Below, in pieces: positions 6,603-12,847 of a DNA stretch of 12,847 nucleotides. The translations under genes and the position numbers were made by a program. Origin of the DNA: Candidatus Methylomirabilota bacterium. GTDB lineage: Bacteria; Methylomirabilota; Methylomirabilia; Methylomirabilales; Methylomirabilaceae. The number at the start of each line of letters is the position of its first letter. Position 1 is the first letter of the stretch. The notes under the pieces were generated by a model, which saw only the letters and a program-made list of their open reading frames with translations, was not told the origin of the DNA and searched no databases. The stretch covers positions 1 through 12,847 of the forward strand of contig JAGWRQ010000047.1 in the NCBI GenBank assembly GCA_028869615.1. The letters run 5' to 3'.

Positions 6603-7918
6603 CCGGCCTCGCTGTGCGTCGCACGCCGACAGGTCCCCGCTCGAAGACGCTCTTTGAAGAGGCGACGCGCCTGCTTCCTGGAGGTGTGAACAGCCCCGTA
6701 AGAGCCTTCCGAGCTGTGGGCGGGGATCCGGTGGTAGTCGAGCGGGCCCAAGGCTGCCGCCTGTACGACGTCGACGGCCAGAGCTACATCGACTATGTCG
6801 GCTCCTGGGGGCCGATGATTGTCGGTCATGCCCATCCTGCCGTTGTGAAGGCGATCCAGGAGGCGGCGGCTCAAGGCGTCAGTTACGGCGCGCCGACGGC
6901 CTGGGAGACAACGCTGGCGCGAATGGTGGTCGAGGCAATCCCCTCGATCGAGCTGGTCCGGTTTGTGAACTCCGGGACTGAGGCAACCATGAGCGCGATC
7001 CGGTTGGCTCGCGGCGTCACGAGGCGCGACCGAATCGTCAAGTTTGAGGGATGCTATCATGGGCACGCCGACAGCCTGTTAGTGAAGGCCGGCTCCGGCG
7101 CTATGACCTTTGGTGTGCCGGACAGCCTCGGCATTCCGCCCGACCTAGCCCGCCTGACGATCACGCTGCCGTACAATGATAGCGATACTGTCCAGGCGGC
7201 CTTTCAGTCAGTCGGCAAAGAGATCGCCTGCGTGATCGTGGAGCCGGTCGCAGGCAACATGGGAGTTGTTCCGCCGAGGCCGGGGTTTCTCACGGCGTTG
7301 CGAGAGATCACTGCCGCCCACGGCTCGCTGCTGATCTTCGACGAGGTGATGACCGGATTCCGGCTGGGCAAAGGTGGCGCTCAGGCGCTCTATGGTATTC
7401 AGCCGGATCTGACCTGCCTCGGGAAGATCATCGGCGGCGGCCTGCCGGTTGGCGCGTACGGCGGTCCGCGCCAGGTCATGGAGCAGGTCGCGCCTCTGGG
7501 AGCCGTCTATCAGGCCGGCACTCTCTCCGGCAACCCCCTGGCGATGAGGGCCGGCATCGAGACCCTTCGCCTTCTCGACGAGCCAGGATTTTACGAACGG
7601 CTTGAGGCGAAGGGGGAGCAATTGGAAGCAGGGCTGCGAGAGCTGGCGGCAAAGGCGGGTATTGCGCTTCAGTGCCAACGGGTCGGTTCGATGTGTACCG
7701 CCTTCTTCGCCGAGCAGCCTGTTATCGACTATCAGACGGCTCGGGCCGCGGACACGGGTCGCTATGCCGCGTTCTTCTGGGCCATGCTTGAACGAGGGGT
7801 GTATCTCCCGCCCTCGCAGTTCGAGGCAGCTTTTCTGTCCGATGCGCACGCCGTCGCCGATATCGAGACGACCCTGCTGGTCGCACAGGATGCGCTGGCT
7901 ACGCTTCGCTGTCGCTAA
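6599..7918 (+). CDS. hemL: Glutamate-1-semialdehyde 2,1-aminomutase
   Basis: PLP-dependent enzyme that converts glutamate-1-semialdehyde to 5-aminolevulinate, the last step of the C5 route from glutamyl-tRNA; it feeds HemB. The product is 439 residues, normal for the family. Key features are [12 protein letters not shown] at 26-37, the [15 protein letters not shown] segment at 124-138, [10 protein letters not shown] at 149-158, and FDEV at 247-250 with Asp248 expected to contact the PLP pyridine nitrogen. The PLP lysine is Lys276 in [16 protein letters not shown], and [10 protein letters not shown] follows at 307-316. The GTG start overlaps the hemB stop by 4 bases, with GGAG (6587-6590) inside hemB as ribosome binding site. 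Class-III aminotransferase relatives such as ornithine aminotransferase are unlikely given the GSAM-specific GVNSPVRAF motif. Other heme genes (hemA, hemC, hemD) are not in the window. Confidence 0.97.
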   Translation: MTGLAVRRTPTGPRSKTLFEEATRLLPGGVNSPVRAFRAVGGDPVVVERAQGCRLYDVDGQSYIDYVGSWGPMIVGHAHPAVVKAIQEAAAQGVSYGAPTAWETTLARMVVEAIPSIELVRFVNSGTEATMSAIRLARGVTRRDRIVKFEGCYHGHADSLLVKAGSGAMTFGVPDSLGIPPDLARLTITLPYNDSDTVQAAFQSVGKEIACVIVEPVAGNMGVVPPRPGFLTALREITAAHGSLLIFDEVMTGFRLGKGGAQALYGIQPDLTCLGKIIGGGLPVGAYGGPRQVMEQVAPLGAVYQAGTLSGNPLAMRAGIETLRLLDEPGFYERLEAKGEQLEAGLRELAAKAGIALQCQRVGSMCTAFFAEQPVIDYQTARAADTGRYAAFFWAMLERGVYLPPSQFEAAFLSDAHAVADIETTLLVAQDALATLRCR

Positions 7919-7962
7919 TATCTAAGTTCATCACTCATTCGAACTCAAGGAGGGCTGTTGCG

Positions 7963-8370
7963 TTGCGTACCGATGTCCTGTTCCGATTCCGTTACCAGTG
8001 GTGTGTGGTGGTTCTGCTGTTACTCGTCATGGGGGCTGCTCCCGCGCTCGGCGCGGGGAACGAAGGTGCGGCAGCAAGCGCTCGGTCGACCTACGACGCG
8101 AAGTGCGCCTTATGCCACGGGGCAAGCGGCAAAGGCGACGGCTGGCAGGCAAAGATTTTTTGGATGAAGACTCCTAACTTGACCGATTCGGCCTATATGC
8201 AAACCCGGTCCGATGATGCTCTCTTCCAGATGATCAAGGCGGGTGGTAACAAGGGAATGCCCGCGTTTGGGCTGGAGCTGACCGAACCCCAGATCAAGGA
8301 TCTGGTGACGTACATCAGAAGCTTTACCAAGACGCCTGGGTTGCCAAAGCCTGCGGGCGCAGCGCGTTAA
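7963..8370 (+). CDS. Secreted monoheme c-type cytochrome
   Basis: Small class I-like cytochrome c expected to carry electrons in the periplasm. The 135-residue precursor has a signal peptide (hydrophobic VVVLLLLVMGAAP, likely cleavage after ALGA at 31). A single CALCH heme site follows at 48-52, and Met99 in KGMPAFG is the probable distal ligand. The mature part is about 104 residues. The TTG start at 7963 is chosen because an excellent AAGGAGGG (7947-7954) lies 8 bases upstream; no in-frame ATG would leave the signal peptide intact. It begins 44 bases after hemL with no clear terminator or promoter between, so it may share the hemB-hemL transcript, linking a heme protein with heme synthesis. 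Redox partners cannot be told from sequence: SoxX-like, cbb3-related or photosynthetic c6-like roles are not distinguishable here. Confidence 0.9.
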   Translation: MRTDVLFRFRYQWCVVVLLLLVMGAAPALGAGNEGAAASARSTYDAKCALCHGASGKGDGWQAKIFWMKTPNLTDSAYMQTRSDDALFQMIKAGGNKGMPAFGLELTEPQIKDLVTYIRSFTKTPGLPKPAGAAR

Positions 8371-8385
8371 CATTCGCTTTTCTCC

Positions 8386-8415
8386 TTGACAGAATGTAAG
8401 TGTGTGTGCTAGTAT
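8386..8415 (+). promoter_or_regulatory. Strong sigma70-type promoter of the nuo cluster
   Basis: A perfect TTGACA (8386-8391), an 18-base spacer and TAGTAT (8410-8415) with TG at 8407-8408 form an extended -10 promoter. The predicted start is near 8422. It lies 15 bases after the cytochrome c stop and gives a leader of about 187 bases before nuoA. Confidence 0.7.
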
Positions 8416-8489
8416 GCGCCAAATTTCACGAAGTCGATTCTGACATCCCGGAAGGCCCTGCAGCGAACAGTCGGCGCACTCTTCTGAAT

Positions 8490-8513
8490 GCCCTGCGCGG
8501 GGCAATTTTTTTT
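8490..8513 (+). terminator. Intrinsic terminator inside the nuo leader
   Basis: GCCCT (8490-8494) pairs with GGGGC (8499-8503) around the loop GCGC; the flanking T8489-A8504 adds a sixth pair. Two A and then eight consecutive T (8506-8513) follow. This is the only hairpin-plus-T-run terminator I found in the window. It sits about 70 bases downstream of the predicted nuo start and about 95 bases upstream of nuoA. It could therefore attenuate the operon, end a roughly 90-base small RNA, or catch read-through from the cytochrome c gene. Confidence 0.65.
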
Positions 8514-8514
8514 G

Positions 8515-8584
8515 TCGCCGGGATACATCATGGACCCGGCGATCCCCTTGACGAGACCAGGCCGTGTCTCGTCCACGTCGGACG
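8515..8584 (+). promoter_or_regulatory. Tandem hairpins in the nuoA leader
   Basis: Just after the terminator lie two perfect 8-bp inverted repeats. TCGCCGGG (8515-8522) pairs with CCCGGCGA (8535-8542) across a 12-base loop, and GACGAGAC (8550-8557) pairs with GTCTCGTC (8566-8573) across an 8-base loop. A third pairing, CGTCC (8570-8574) with GGACG (8580-8584), shares bases with the second hairpin's 3' arm, so the two exclude each other. No known riboswitch class is recognisable. A leader that controls nuoA expression is inferred. Confidence 0.5.
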
Positions 8585-8608
8585 CGCACTTCAAATGTAG
8601 GTGATGAG

Positions 8609-8968
8609 ATGGCAGCAGATTATGCAGTTGTGGGCGTTTTTCTGATCGTCGGACTACTGTTTGTTGTGGTGAATGTCGACGTCATCTCTCGACTGCTACG
8701 CCCTACCAACCCTGAGCCGGAAAAGTTGACGACGTATGAGTGCGGCGAAGATCCTGTCGGCGCCTCCTGGATCCGTGTTCACGTCCGGTACTATCTGTAT
8801 GCCTTAGTCTACGTGATCTTCGCGGTGGAAACGATCTATCTGCTGCCTTGGGCAGTCGTCTTCCGGAAGCTGGGGATGTTTGCCTTTGTGGAGATGATGC
8901 TCTTTATCGCCATTCTGCTGGTGGGTTTCGCCTACGCCTGGCGCAAGGGTGCCCTGGAGTGGGTCTGA
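8609..8968 (+). CDS. nuoA: NADH-quinone oxidoreductase subunit A
   Basis: Small membrane subunit of respiratory complex I at the junction of the quinone arm and the membrane arm (ND3 homologue). The 119-residue product has three predicted membrane helices (about 7-27, 62-82, 93-112). It carries the family motif YECGEDPVG (43-51), with Cys45 equivalent to the mobile-loop cysteine of ND3. The C-terminus WRKGALEW is typical. In the second helix the usual F-D-V-E reads F-A-V-E, so the conserved Asp is Ala72 while Glu74 is kept. The start ATG 8609 follows a weak AGGTGA (8599-8604); the frame is open upstream to 8564 but nothing there looks like NuoA. The stop overlaps the nuoC ATG by one base. NuoB, which normally comes next, is absent. 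Confidence 0.95.
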   Translation: MAADYAVVGVFLIVGLLFVVVNVDVISRLLRPTNPEPEKLTTYECGEDPVGASWIRVHVRYYLYALVYVIFAVETIYLLPWAVVFRKLGMFAFVEMMLFIAILLVGFAYAWRKGALEWV

Positions 8969-9432
8969 TGACACCGGACGAGGTCATTGAAGCCGTCAAG
9001 TCACAGTTTGGCGACGCCGTTAAGGCTGCGGAGGTCAAGGGTGTCGAGGCCCGGATGGATATCCATCGGGAGAAGAGCTACGAGATCCTCACCGCGCTCA
9101 ATGGGATGGGTTTCGACTATCTGAACTGCCTGAGTGCTGTGGATAGGATTGCGAGCGCCGAACTCGAGGTAGTATACAACCTCTCCTCGCTGTCGCTGTC
9201 AACGAAAGTTCTTATGAGGGTACGGGTTCCGCGAGAGGAGCCGATCATCCGGAGCGTAGTGCCGCTGTGGGCTACAGCAGACTGGCATGAACGGGAAGCC
9301 TTCGACATGATGGGGATCCGATTCGATGGTCATCCGGATCTCCGGCGGATCCTGCTTTCTGAGGACTGGGTCGGGTTTCCATTGCGCAAGGACTATCAAG
9401 ATGAACGGCTGGTTCCGTACGAGCCGGTGTAG
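8968..9432 (+). CDS. nuoC: NADH-quinone oxidoreductase subunit C
   Basis: Hydrophilic subunit of the connecting (Q) module of complex I, 30 kDa/Nqo5 family, on the cytoplasmic side. The 154-residue product is a compact, unfused NuoC. Signatures are ADWHEREAFDMMGI (104-117), HPDLRRILL (122-130) and FPLRKDY (137-143). ATG 8968 overlaps the nuoA stop (TGATG), implying translational coupling. The frame is open well upstream inside nuoA, but the product begins normally at this ATG. It is not fused to NuoD as in E. coli; nuoD follows separately after 25 bases. It directly follows nuoA, with no nuoB between. Confidence 0.95.
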   Translation: MTPDEVIEAVKSQFGDAVKAAEVKGVEARMDIHREKSYEILTALNGMGFDYLNCLSAVDRIASAELEVVYNLSSLSLSTKVLMRVRVPREEPIIRSVVPLWATADWHEREAFDMMGIRFDGHPDLRRILLSEDWVGFPLRKDYQDERLVPYEPV

Positions 9433-9457
9433 TGATCGGTTCCGTTGAGGCAGGGAG

Positions 9458-10591
9458 ATGAATCCGCACGAGATGGAGATCGCTGAGCGCACCCAGGAGA
9501 CGATGGAGGAGTTCTACGTCAACATGGGGCCGCAGCACCCCAGCACGCACGGCGTGCTTCGCCTCATGTTGAAGCTGGATGGTGAGATCGTGACCGAGGT
9601 CATCCCGTACATCGGCTACCTGCATCGCTGCCATGAAAAGATCGGCGAGAACCGCATCTATACCCAGATCATTCCGTACACCGATCGACTGGACTATCTC
9701 GCATCCATGTATAACAACTTCGGTTTCGTGTTGACGGTAGAACGACTCCTCGGGGTTACCGTACCGGAGCGAGCCGAGTATATGCGGGTGATTCTAGGAG
9801 AGTTGCAACGAATTGCCAGCCACCTGATCTGGTTGGGGACCTTCGGCCTCGACCTGGGCAACTTCACGATCTTCATGTACTGCTTCCGGGAGCGGGAAAA
9901 GATCCTGGACCTGTTCGAATCGGTCTGCGGTCAACGATTGAACTATGCGTTCTACCGGATCGGCGGGATGCCATTAGACTTCCCTGATTCCTTTGTGACC
10001 GATTGCAAAGCGTTTCTGGAATGGTTCAAGCCGCGCCTGCCGGAATACGATGCGGTGATGACCGATAACATCATCTTCCAAAAGCGGGTGCAGGGCCTCG
10101 GGAAGCTAGACGCCAAGACCGCTATCAACTACGCCATCAGCGGGCCGATGCTCCGCGCCTCCGGGATCAAGTGGGATCTGCGCCGAAACGATCCGTACTC
10201 CATTTACGATCGCTTCGAATTCGACATTCCGGTGGGGACCTCCGGCGACGTCTGGGACCGATATATGGTCAGACGCATCGAGATGGAAGAGAGCGTGAAG
10301 ATTGTGGAGCAAGCCCTTCGGGGTCTGCCGCCCGGTGAGATCATGGGGAAGATGCCGAAGAAACTGAAGCCGCCGGTCGGAGACATCTACTCCAGGGTGG
10401 AGTCGCCCAGGGGCGAGCTGGGGTTCTACATCGTGTCCGATGGTTCCGAGAAACCGTACCGGTACAAGGTCCGCTCTCCGACCTTTGTCAACCTGAGCGT
10501 GCTTCCCATCATCGGTACGGGCTACCTCGTCGCTGATCTCGTGGCCATCCTGGGCAGCATCGACATCGTGCTGGGTGAGGTGGATCGCTAG
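9458..10591 (+). CDS. nuoD: NADH-quinone oxidoreductase subunit D
   Basis: The 49 kDa subunit of complex I (related to the large subunit of NiFe hydrogenases), forming the quinone cavity with NuoB. The product is 377 residues, a usual length for unfused NuoD. MGPQHPSTHGVLRL (23-36) contains His31, and LDY (78-80) contains Tyr80; these match the quinone-headgroup ligands His38 and Tyr87 of Thermus Nqo4. GYLHRCHEKIGENR (53-66) and the C-terminal GSIDIVLGEVDR are also typical. The [NiFe]-binding cysteines of hydrogenases are absent, so it is a complex I rather than a hydrogenase subunit. ATG 9458 is preceded by GAGG (9447-9450) at 7 bases. A 63-base AT-rich gap then separates it from nuoH. Confidence 0.97.
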   Translation: MNPHEMEIAERTQETMEEFYVNMGPQHPSTHGVLRLMLKLDGEIVTEVIPYIGYLHRCHEKIGENRIYTQIIPYTDRLDYLASMYNNFGFVLTVERLLGVTVPERAEYMRVILGELQRIASHLIWLGTFGLDLGNFTIFMYCFREREKILDLFESVCGQRLNYAFYRIGGMPLDFPDSFVTDCKAFLEWFKPRLPEYDAVMTDNIIFQKRVQGLGKLDAKTAINYAISGPMLRASGIKWDLRRNDPYSIYDRFEFDIPVGTSGDVWDRYMVRRIEMEESVKIVEQALRGLPPGEIMGKMPKKLKPPVGDIYSRVESPRGELGFYIVSDGSEKPYRYKVRSPTFVNLSVLPIIGTGYLVADLVAILGSIDIVLGEVDR

Positions 10592-10654
10592 AAAAGCAGA
10601 TTCGAGTTTTGAGATTAAAAATTCACAACCGAAAACTTGCAATTTGACACCTGC

Positions 10655-11680
10655 ATGAGCACGGAAGCATTGATAGAGAGCTTCTACGACGTTTTTAATG
10701 CCAGGGGCATACCCCTGTTCATCCCTCAGTTGATCGTGATGCTGGCGGTGGCCACTGCTGTTCTCATCTTCACCGCCGTCTCCGTCATGTTCATGGTCTG
10801 GTGGGAGCGGAAGATCAGCGCCCACATCCAGGTCCGTTTTGGGCCGATGCGGGTCGGCGGCTGGCATGGCTGGGCCCAGAGCATCGCCGACGGGATCAAG
10901 CTCCTCATTAAGGAGGATATCGTCCCGGATGGGGCTGACCGGTTGGTGTTTGCCCTAGCGCCAATGGTGGTCTTTGCAGCCTCGCTCGCCGCATTTGTCA
11001 TCATCCCGTTCGGTCCGGGCCTCATCGCCAGCGATCTGAACATCGGCGTGCTCTTTTACATTTCGATCTCCTCTCTGACGGTGGTGGGGATCATTATGGC
11101 CGGCTGGAGCTCTAATAACAAGTATTCGGTCCTGGGCGCGCTCCGCTCGGCGGCGCAGGCGGTCAGCTATGAGATCCCCCTCGTGGTCTCGGTCATTGGG
11201 GTCATCATGACGGTCGGCTCCATGAGTATGACCCAGATTGTGGAGGCGCAGCAGCGGGTCTGGTTTGTGATCCCGCAATTGCTCGGCTTCCTCATCTATC
11301 TGACCGCGGCCATCGCTGAATGCAACCGGTTGCCGTTTGACATCCCGGAGGCCGAGTCGGAGCTGGTGGCCGGCTTTCATGTCGAGTACAGCGGAATGCG
11401 GTTCGCCATCTTCTTCCTGGCGGAGTACGCCAATATGTTCGTCGTCTCGGCCATCGCCACCACGTTGTTTCTCGGCGGATGGCACGGGCCGTTGCTGCCG
11501 GGGTGGCTCTGGTTCCTTCTGAAGACCTATTTCCTCATCTTCGTGATGATGTGGCTGCGTTGGACGCTGGCCAGACTGCGGGTCGATCAACTTATGAATC
11601 TTGGGTGGAAGTTCTTACTGCCGCTGGCCTTTCTGAACATGGGAATTACCGGCTTGATCCTTGTGTTGCAGGGTCAGTAG
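10655..11680 (+). CDS. nuoH: NADH-quinone oxidoreductase subunit H
   Basis: Membrane subunit (ND1 homologue) that docks the Q module and shapes the quinone tunnel. The 341-residue protein has about eight hydrophobic helices. The characteristic loops are WWERKISAHIQVRFGPMRVG (49-68) with SIADGIKLLIKED (76-88), and AECNRLPFDIPEAESELVAG (221-240) with FHVEYSGMRF (241-250), the acid-rich loop near the quinone site. ATG 10655 is the best start by homology, but no clear Shine-Dalgarno precedes it; the frame also permits a TTG at 10637. Poor initiation signals and the AT-rich upstream gap set it apart from its neighbours. NuoI, usually next, is missing: nuoJ starts 13 bases after the stop. Confidence 0.96.
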   Translation: MSTEALIESFYDVFNARGIPLFIPQLIVMLAVATAVLIFTAVSVMFMVWWERKISAHIQVRFGPMRVGGWHGWAQSIADGIKLLIKEDIVPDGADRLVFALAPMVVFAASLAAFVIIPFGPGLIASDLNIGVLFYISISSLTVVGIIMAGWSSNNKYSVLGALRSAAQAVSYEIPLVVSVIGVIMTVGSMSMTQIVEAQQRVWFVIPQLLGFLIYLTAAIAECNRLPFDIPEAESELVAGFHVEYSGMRFAIFFLAEYANMFVVSAIATTLFLGGWHGPLLPGWLWFLLKTYFLIFVMMWLRWTLARLRVDQLMNLGWKFLLPLAFLNMGITGLILVLQGQ

Positions 11681-11693
11681 GGCGGAGCGGCTC

Positions 11694-12197
11694 GTGACTG
11701 TGACTCACGTCGTATTCTTCTTGATGGCGGCCTTCACCGTGGGAGCCTCCCTTCTGGTGGTCCTGGCCAAAAACATCGTGCATTGCGCTATTGCGCTGGT
11801 CTTTGCCTTCTTCGGCGTCGCCGCGCTGTTTGTCCTGCTCGATGCCGAATTTCTGGCAGCCGCGCAGGTGCTGCTGTACGTGGGGGGAATTACCATCCTC
11901 CTGCTGTTCGCCATCATGTTGACCAGCCGGATCTCGGCCAGAGGGGTCAAAATCATGAACGAACAGGTAGGGATCGCCGCGGTGGTGGCCCTTGCGATCG
12001 TCGGGCTCTTGGCCTACGCCAACCTGAAGGGCTTTCCCGCCCTGGTGCCGCCTCTGACGATGCCCGATAACACCGCCTCACTTGGGAGGCTCTTACTGAC
12101 CACCTACGTCCTGCCGTTTGAGGTGGTATCGCTTCTTCTTCTAGCGGCCATGGTGGGCGCGATCATCCTGGCCCGACGCGAGCGGGGGAAGGACTGA
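11694..12197 (+). CDS. nuoJ: NADH-quinone oxidoreductase subunit J
   Basis: Membrane subunit of complex I (ND6 homologue), part of the proton-translocating hinge. The 167-residue product has five predicted helices. Its third helix carries the family segment LDAEFLAAAQVLLYVGGI (49-66), including the Gly-rich kink typical of ND6/NuoJ. GTG 11694 is chosen as start because CGGAG (11683-11687) lies 6 bases upstream; GTG 11700 is also possible and would remove two residues. It follows nuoH by 13 bases and precedes nuoK by 3, consistent with one transcript. No anomaly was seen within the gene. Confidence 0.93.
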   Translation: MTVTHVVFFLMAAFTVGASLLVVLAKNIVHCAIALVFAFFGVAALFVLLDAEFLAAAQVLLYVGGITILLLFAIMLTSRISARGVKIMNEQVGIAAVVALAIVGLLAYANLKGFPALVPPLTMPDNTASLGRLLLTTYVLPFEVVSLLLLAAMVGAIILARRERGKD

Positions 12198-12200
12198 CGG

Positions 12201-12509
12201 ATGGTGCCGCTTTCATACTACCTGATCCTCAGCGCGATACTGTTCGGCATCGGGATGTTTGGGGCCCTGACCCGCCGCAATGCCGTCGGAGTCCTGATGG
12301 CGTTGGAGTTGATGTTTAATGCGGTCAACCTGAATTTTGTGGCATTTTCCCGGTATCTGCCCCAGCCGCTGCTGCAGGGACAGATCTTTGCCATCTTTGT
12401 CATTACTGTGGCGGCGGCCGAGGCAGCGGTGGGGCTGGCGATTGTCTTGGGACTGTACCGGAATTTTCAGACGATCAACGTAGACGAAATCAACCTGATG
12501 AAATGGTAA
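12201..12509 (+). CDS. nuoK: NADH-quinone oxidoreductase subunit K
   Basis: Smallest membrane subunit of complex I (ND4L homologue). The 102-residue product has three helices and retains both buried glutamates used in proton transfer: Glu36 in [15 protein letters not shown] and Glu74 in [11 protein letters not shown], matching E. coli Glu36 and Glu72. AAGGA (12189-12193) lies 7 bases before ATG 12201 and overlaps the end of nuoJ, so translation is probably coupled. nuoL starts 7 bases after the stop. Confidence 0.97.
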   Translation: MVPLSYYLILSAILFGIGMFGALTRRNAVGVLMALELMFNAVNLNFVAFSRYLPQPLLQGQIFAIFVITVAAAEAAVGLAIVLGLYRNFQTINVDEINLMKW

Positions 12510-12516
12510 GACCATC

Positions 12517-12847
12517 ATGAAACTGGTTGCGCTTGTGCCATTGTTGCCGCTGATCGGAGTTCTGATCAACGGGCTGTTGGGCGCCTGGATCAGAGAGCGT
12601 GCCCATCTGATCGCGGTCCCTGCCGCAGGGCTGTCGTGTCTTGTGGCGTTTGTCGTCTTCTTTCAGACGGTTGGCGGTACGACGCTCGATTGGGACGTCT
12701 ATTCGTGGATGAAGGTCGGAGACCTCAAGGTGCCGATCGGGTTCCTGGTTGACCCGCTCTCGACCGTGATGATGCTGGTGGTCACCTTCGTCGGGTTCCT
12801 CATCCATGTCTACTCGATCGGCTATATGCACGGTGATCGGGGCTACG
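12517..12847 (+). CDS. nuoL: NADH-quinone oxidoreductase subunit L, 5' part
   Basis: Large antiporter-like subunit of the membrane arm (ND5 homologue), which pumps protons and carries the long lateral helix. Only the first 110 codons are present; the frame is open to the window edge. The N-terminus shows two hydrophobic helices (about 4-20 and 31-52). The signature GFLVDPLSTVMMLVVTFVG is at about 79-97, and HVYSIGYMHGD follows at about 101-111. These match NuoL rather than NuoM or NuoN. ATG 12517 lies 7 bases after nuoK; the ribosome binding site is weak (GGTAAG). nuoM and nuoN would be expected beyond the edge. Confidence 0.95.
   Translation, partial: MKLVALVPLLPLIGVLINGLLGAWIRERAHLIAVPAAGLSCLVAFVVFFQTVGGTTLDWDVYSWMKVGDLKVPIGFLVDPLSTVMMLVVTFVGFLIHVYSIGYMHGDRGY

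Noticed and set aside
8440..8475. CCGGAAGG followed by GCAGC in the nuo leader, resembling the apical part of bacterial SRP RNA
   Set aside because: The stem beyond the GGAA loop does not pair properly and no long outer helix closes it, so it does not fold as a 4.5S RNA.
10644..10675. Perfect TTGACA just before nuoH as a promoter
   Set aside because: No reasonable -10 follows at 16-18 bases, and the start would fall inside nuoH.
10955..11590. Long minus-strand open frames inside nuoD and nuoH
   Set aside because: They mirror the hydrophobic codons of the real genes into polar, low-complexity sequence and have no ribosome binding site or motif.
1..12847. CRISPR array, insertion sequence or prophage
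   Set aside because: No regularly spaced repeats, transposase, integrase or terminal inverted repeats were seen; the content is housekeeping.

Overview
The window reads as chromosomal housekeeping DNA from a GC-rich, diderm (Gram-negative type) bacterium with a respiratory lifestyle. An LptD homologue implies an LPS-bearing outer membrane. HemL implies heme synthesis from glutamate (C5 route), and a secreted c-type cytochrome plus a complex I cluster imply an electron transport chain. All convincing genes lie on the + strand. I cannot fix the taxon by eye. The gene complement would fit NC10/Methylomirabilota, Nitrospirota or deltaproteobacterial relatives, with NC10 only a weak guess.

Layout. 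Positions 1-426 are a non-coding leader with two inverted repeats, a possible broken pilin-like peptide and a candidate promoter. It is followed by gltA (citrate synthase), a small unnamed gene with PD-(D/E)XK-nuclease-like motifs starting 1 base after the gltA stop, a roughly 250-base gap with a nested hairpin, and hpt (hypoxanthine phosphoribosyltransferase). Next come tRNA-Leu(CAA) with its own candidate promoter, an extended -10 promoter, and lptD (outer-membrane LPS transporter). A good sigma70-type promoter then precedes hemB and hemL, which overlap and are translationally coupled. A monoheme cytochrome c gene with a TTG start follows.

From 8386 to the end is a respiratory complex I cluster in the order nuoA-C-D-H-J-K-L, with nuoL cut by the window edge. 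The genes are tightly packed and otherwise canonical, but nuoB and nuoI, normally after nuoA and nuoH, are absent, as are nuoE/F/G. Their positions are closed by a 1-base overlap (A/C) and a 13-base gap (H/J). The subunits carrying N2 and the NuoI iron-sulfur clusters must be encoded elsewhere if the complex is conventional.

The most unusual regulatory feature is the roughly 190-base nuo leader. A near-consensus promoter is followed about 70 bases after its predicted start by an intrinsic terminator, then by two perfect 8-bp hairpins and a third that overlaps the second. This suggests transcription attenuation of complex I, or a small RNA ending at the terminator. Functionally the window joins carbon entry to the TCA cycle, purine salvage, outer-membrane assembly, heme synthesis, a heme protein and NADH/quinone electron transfer.
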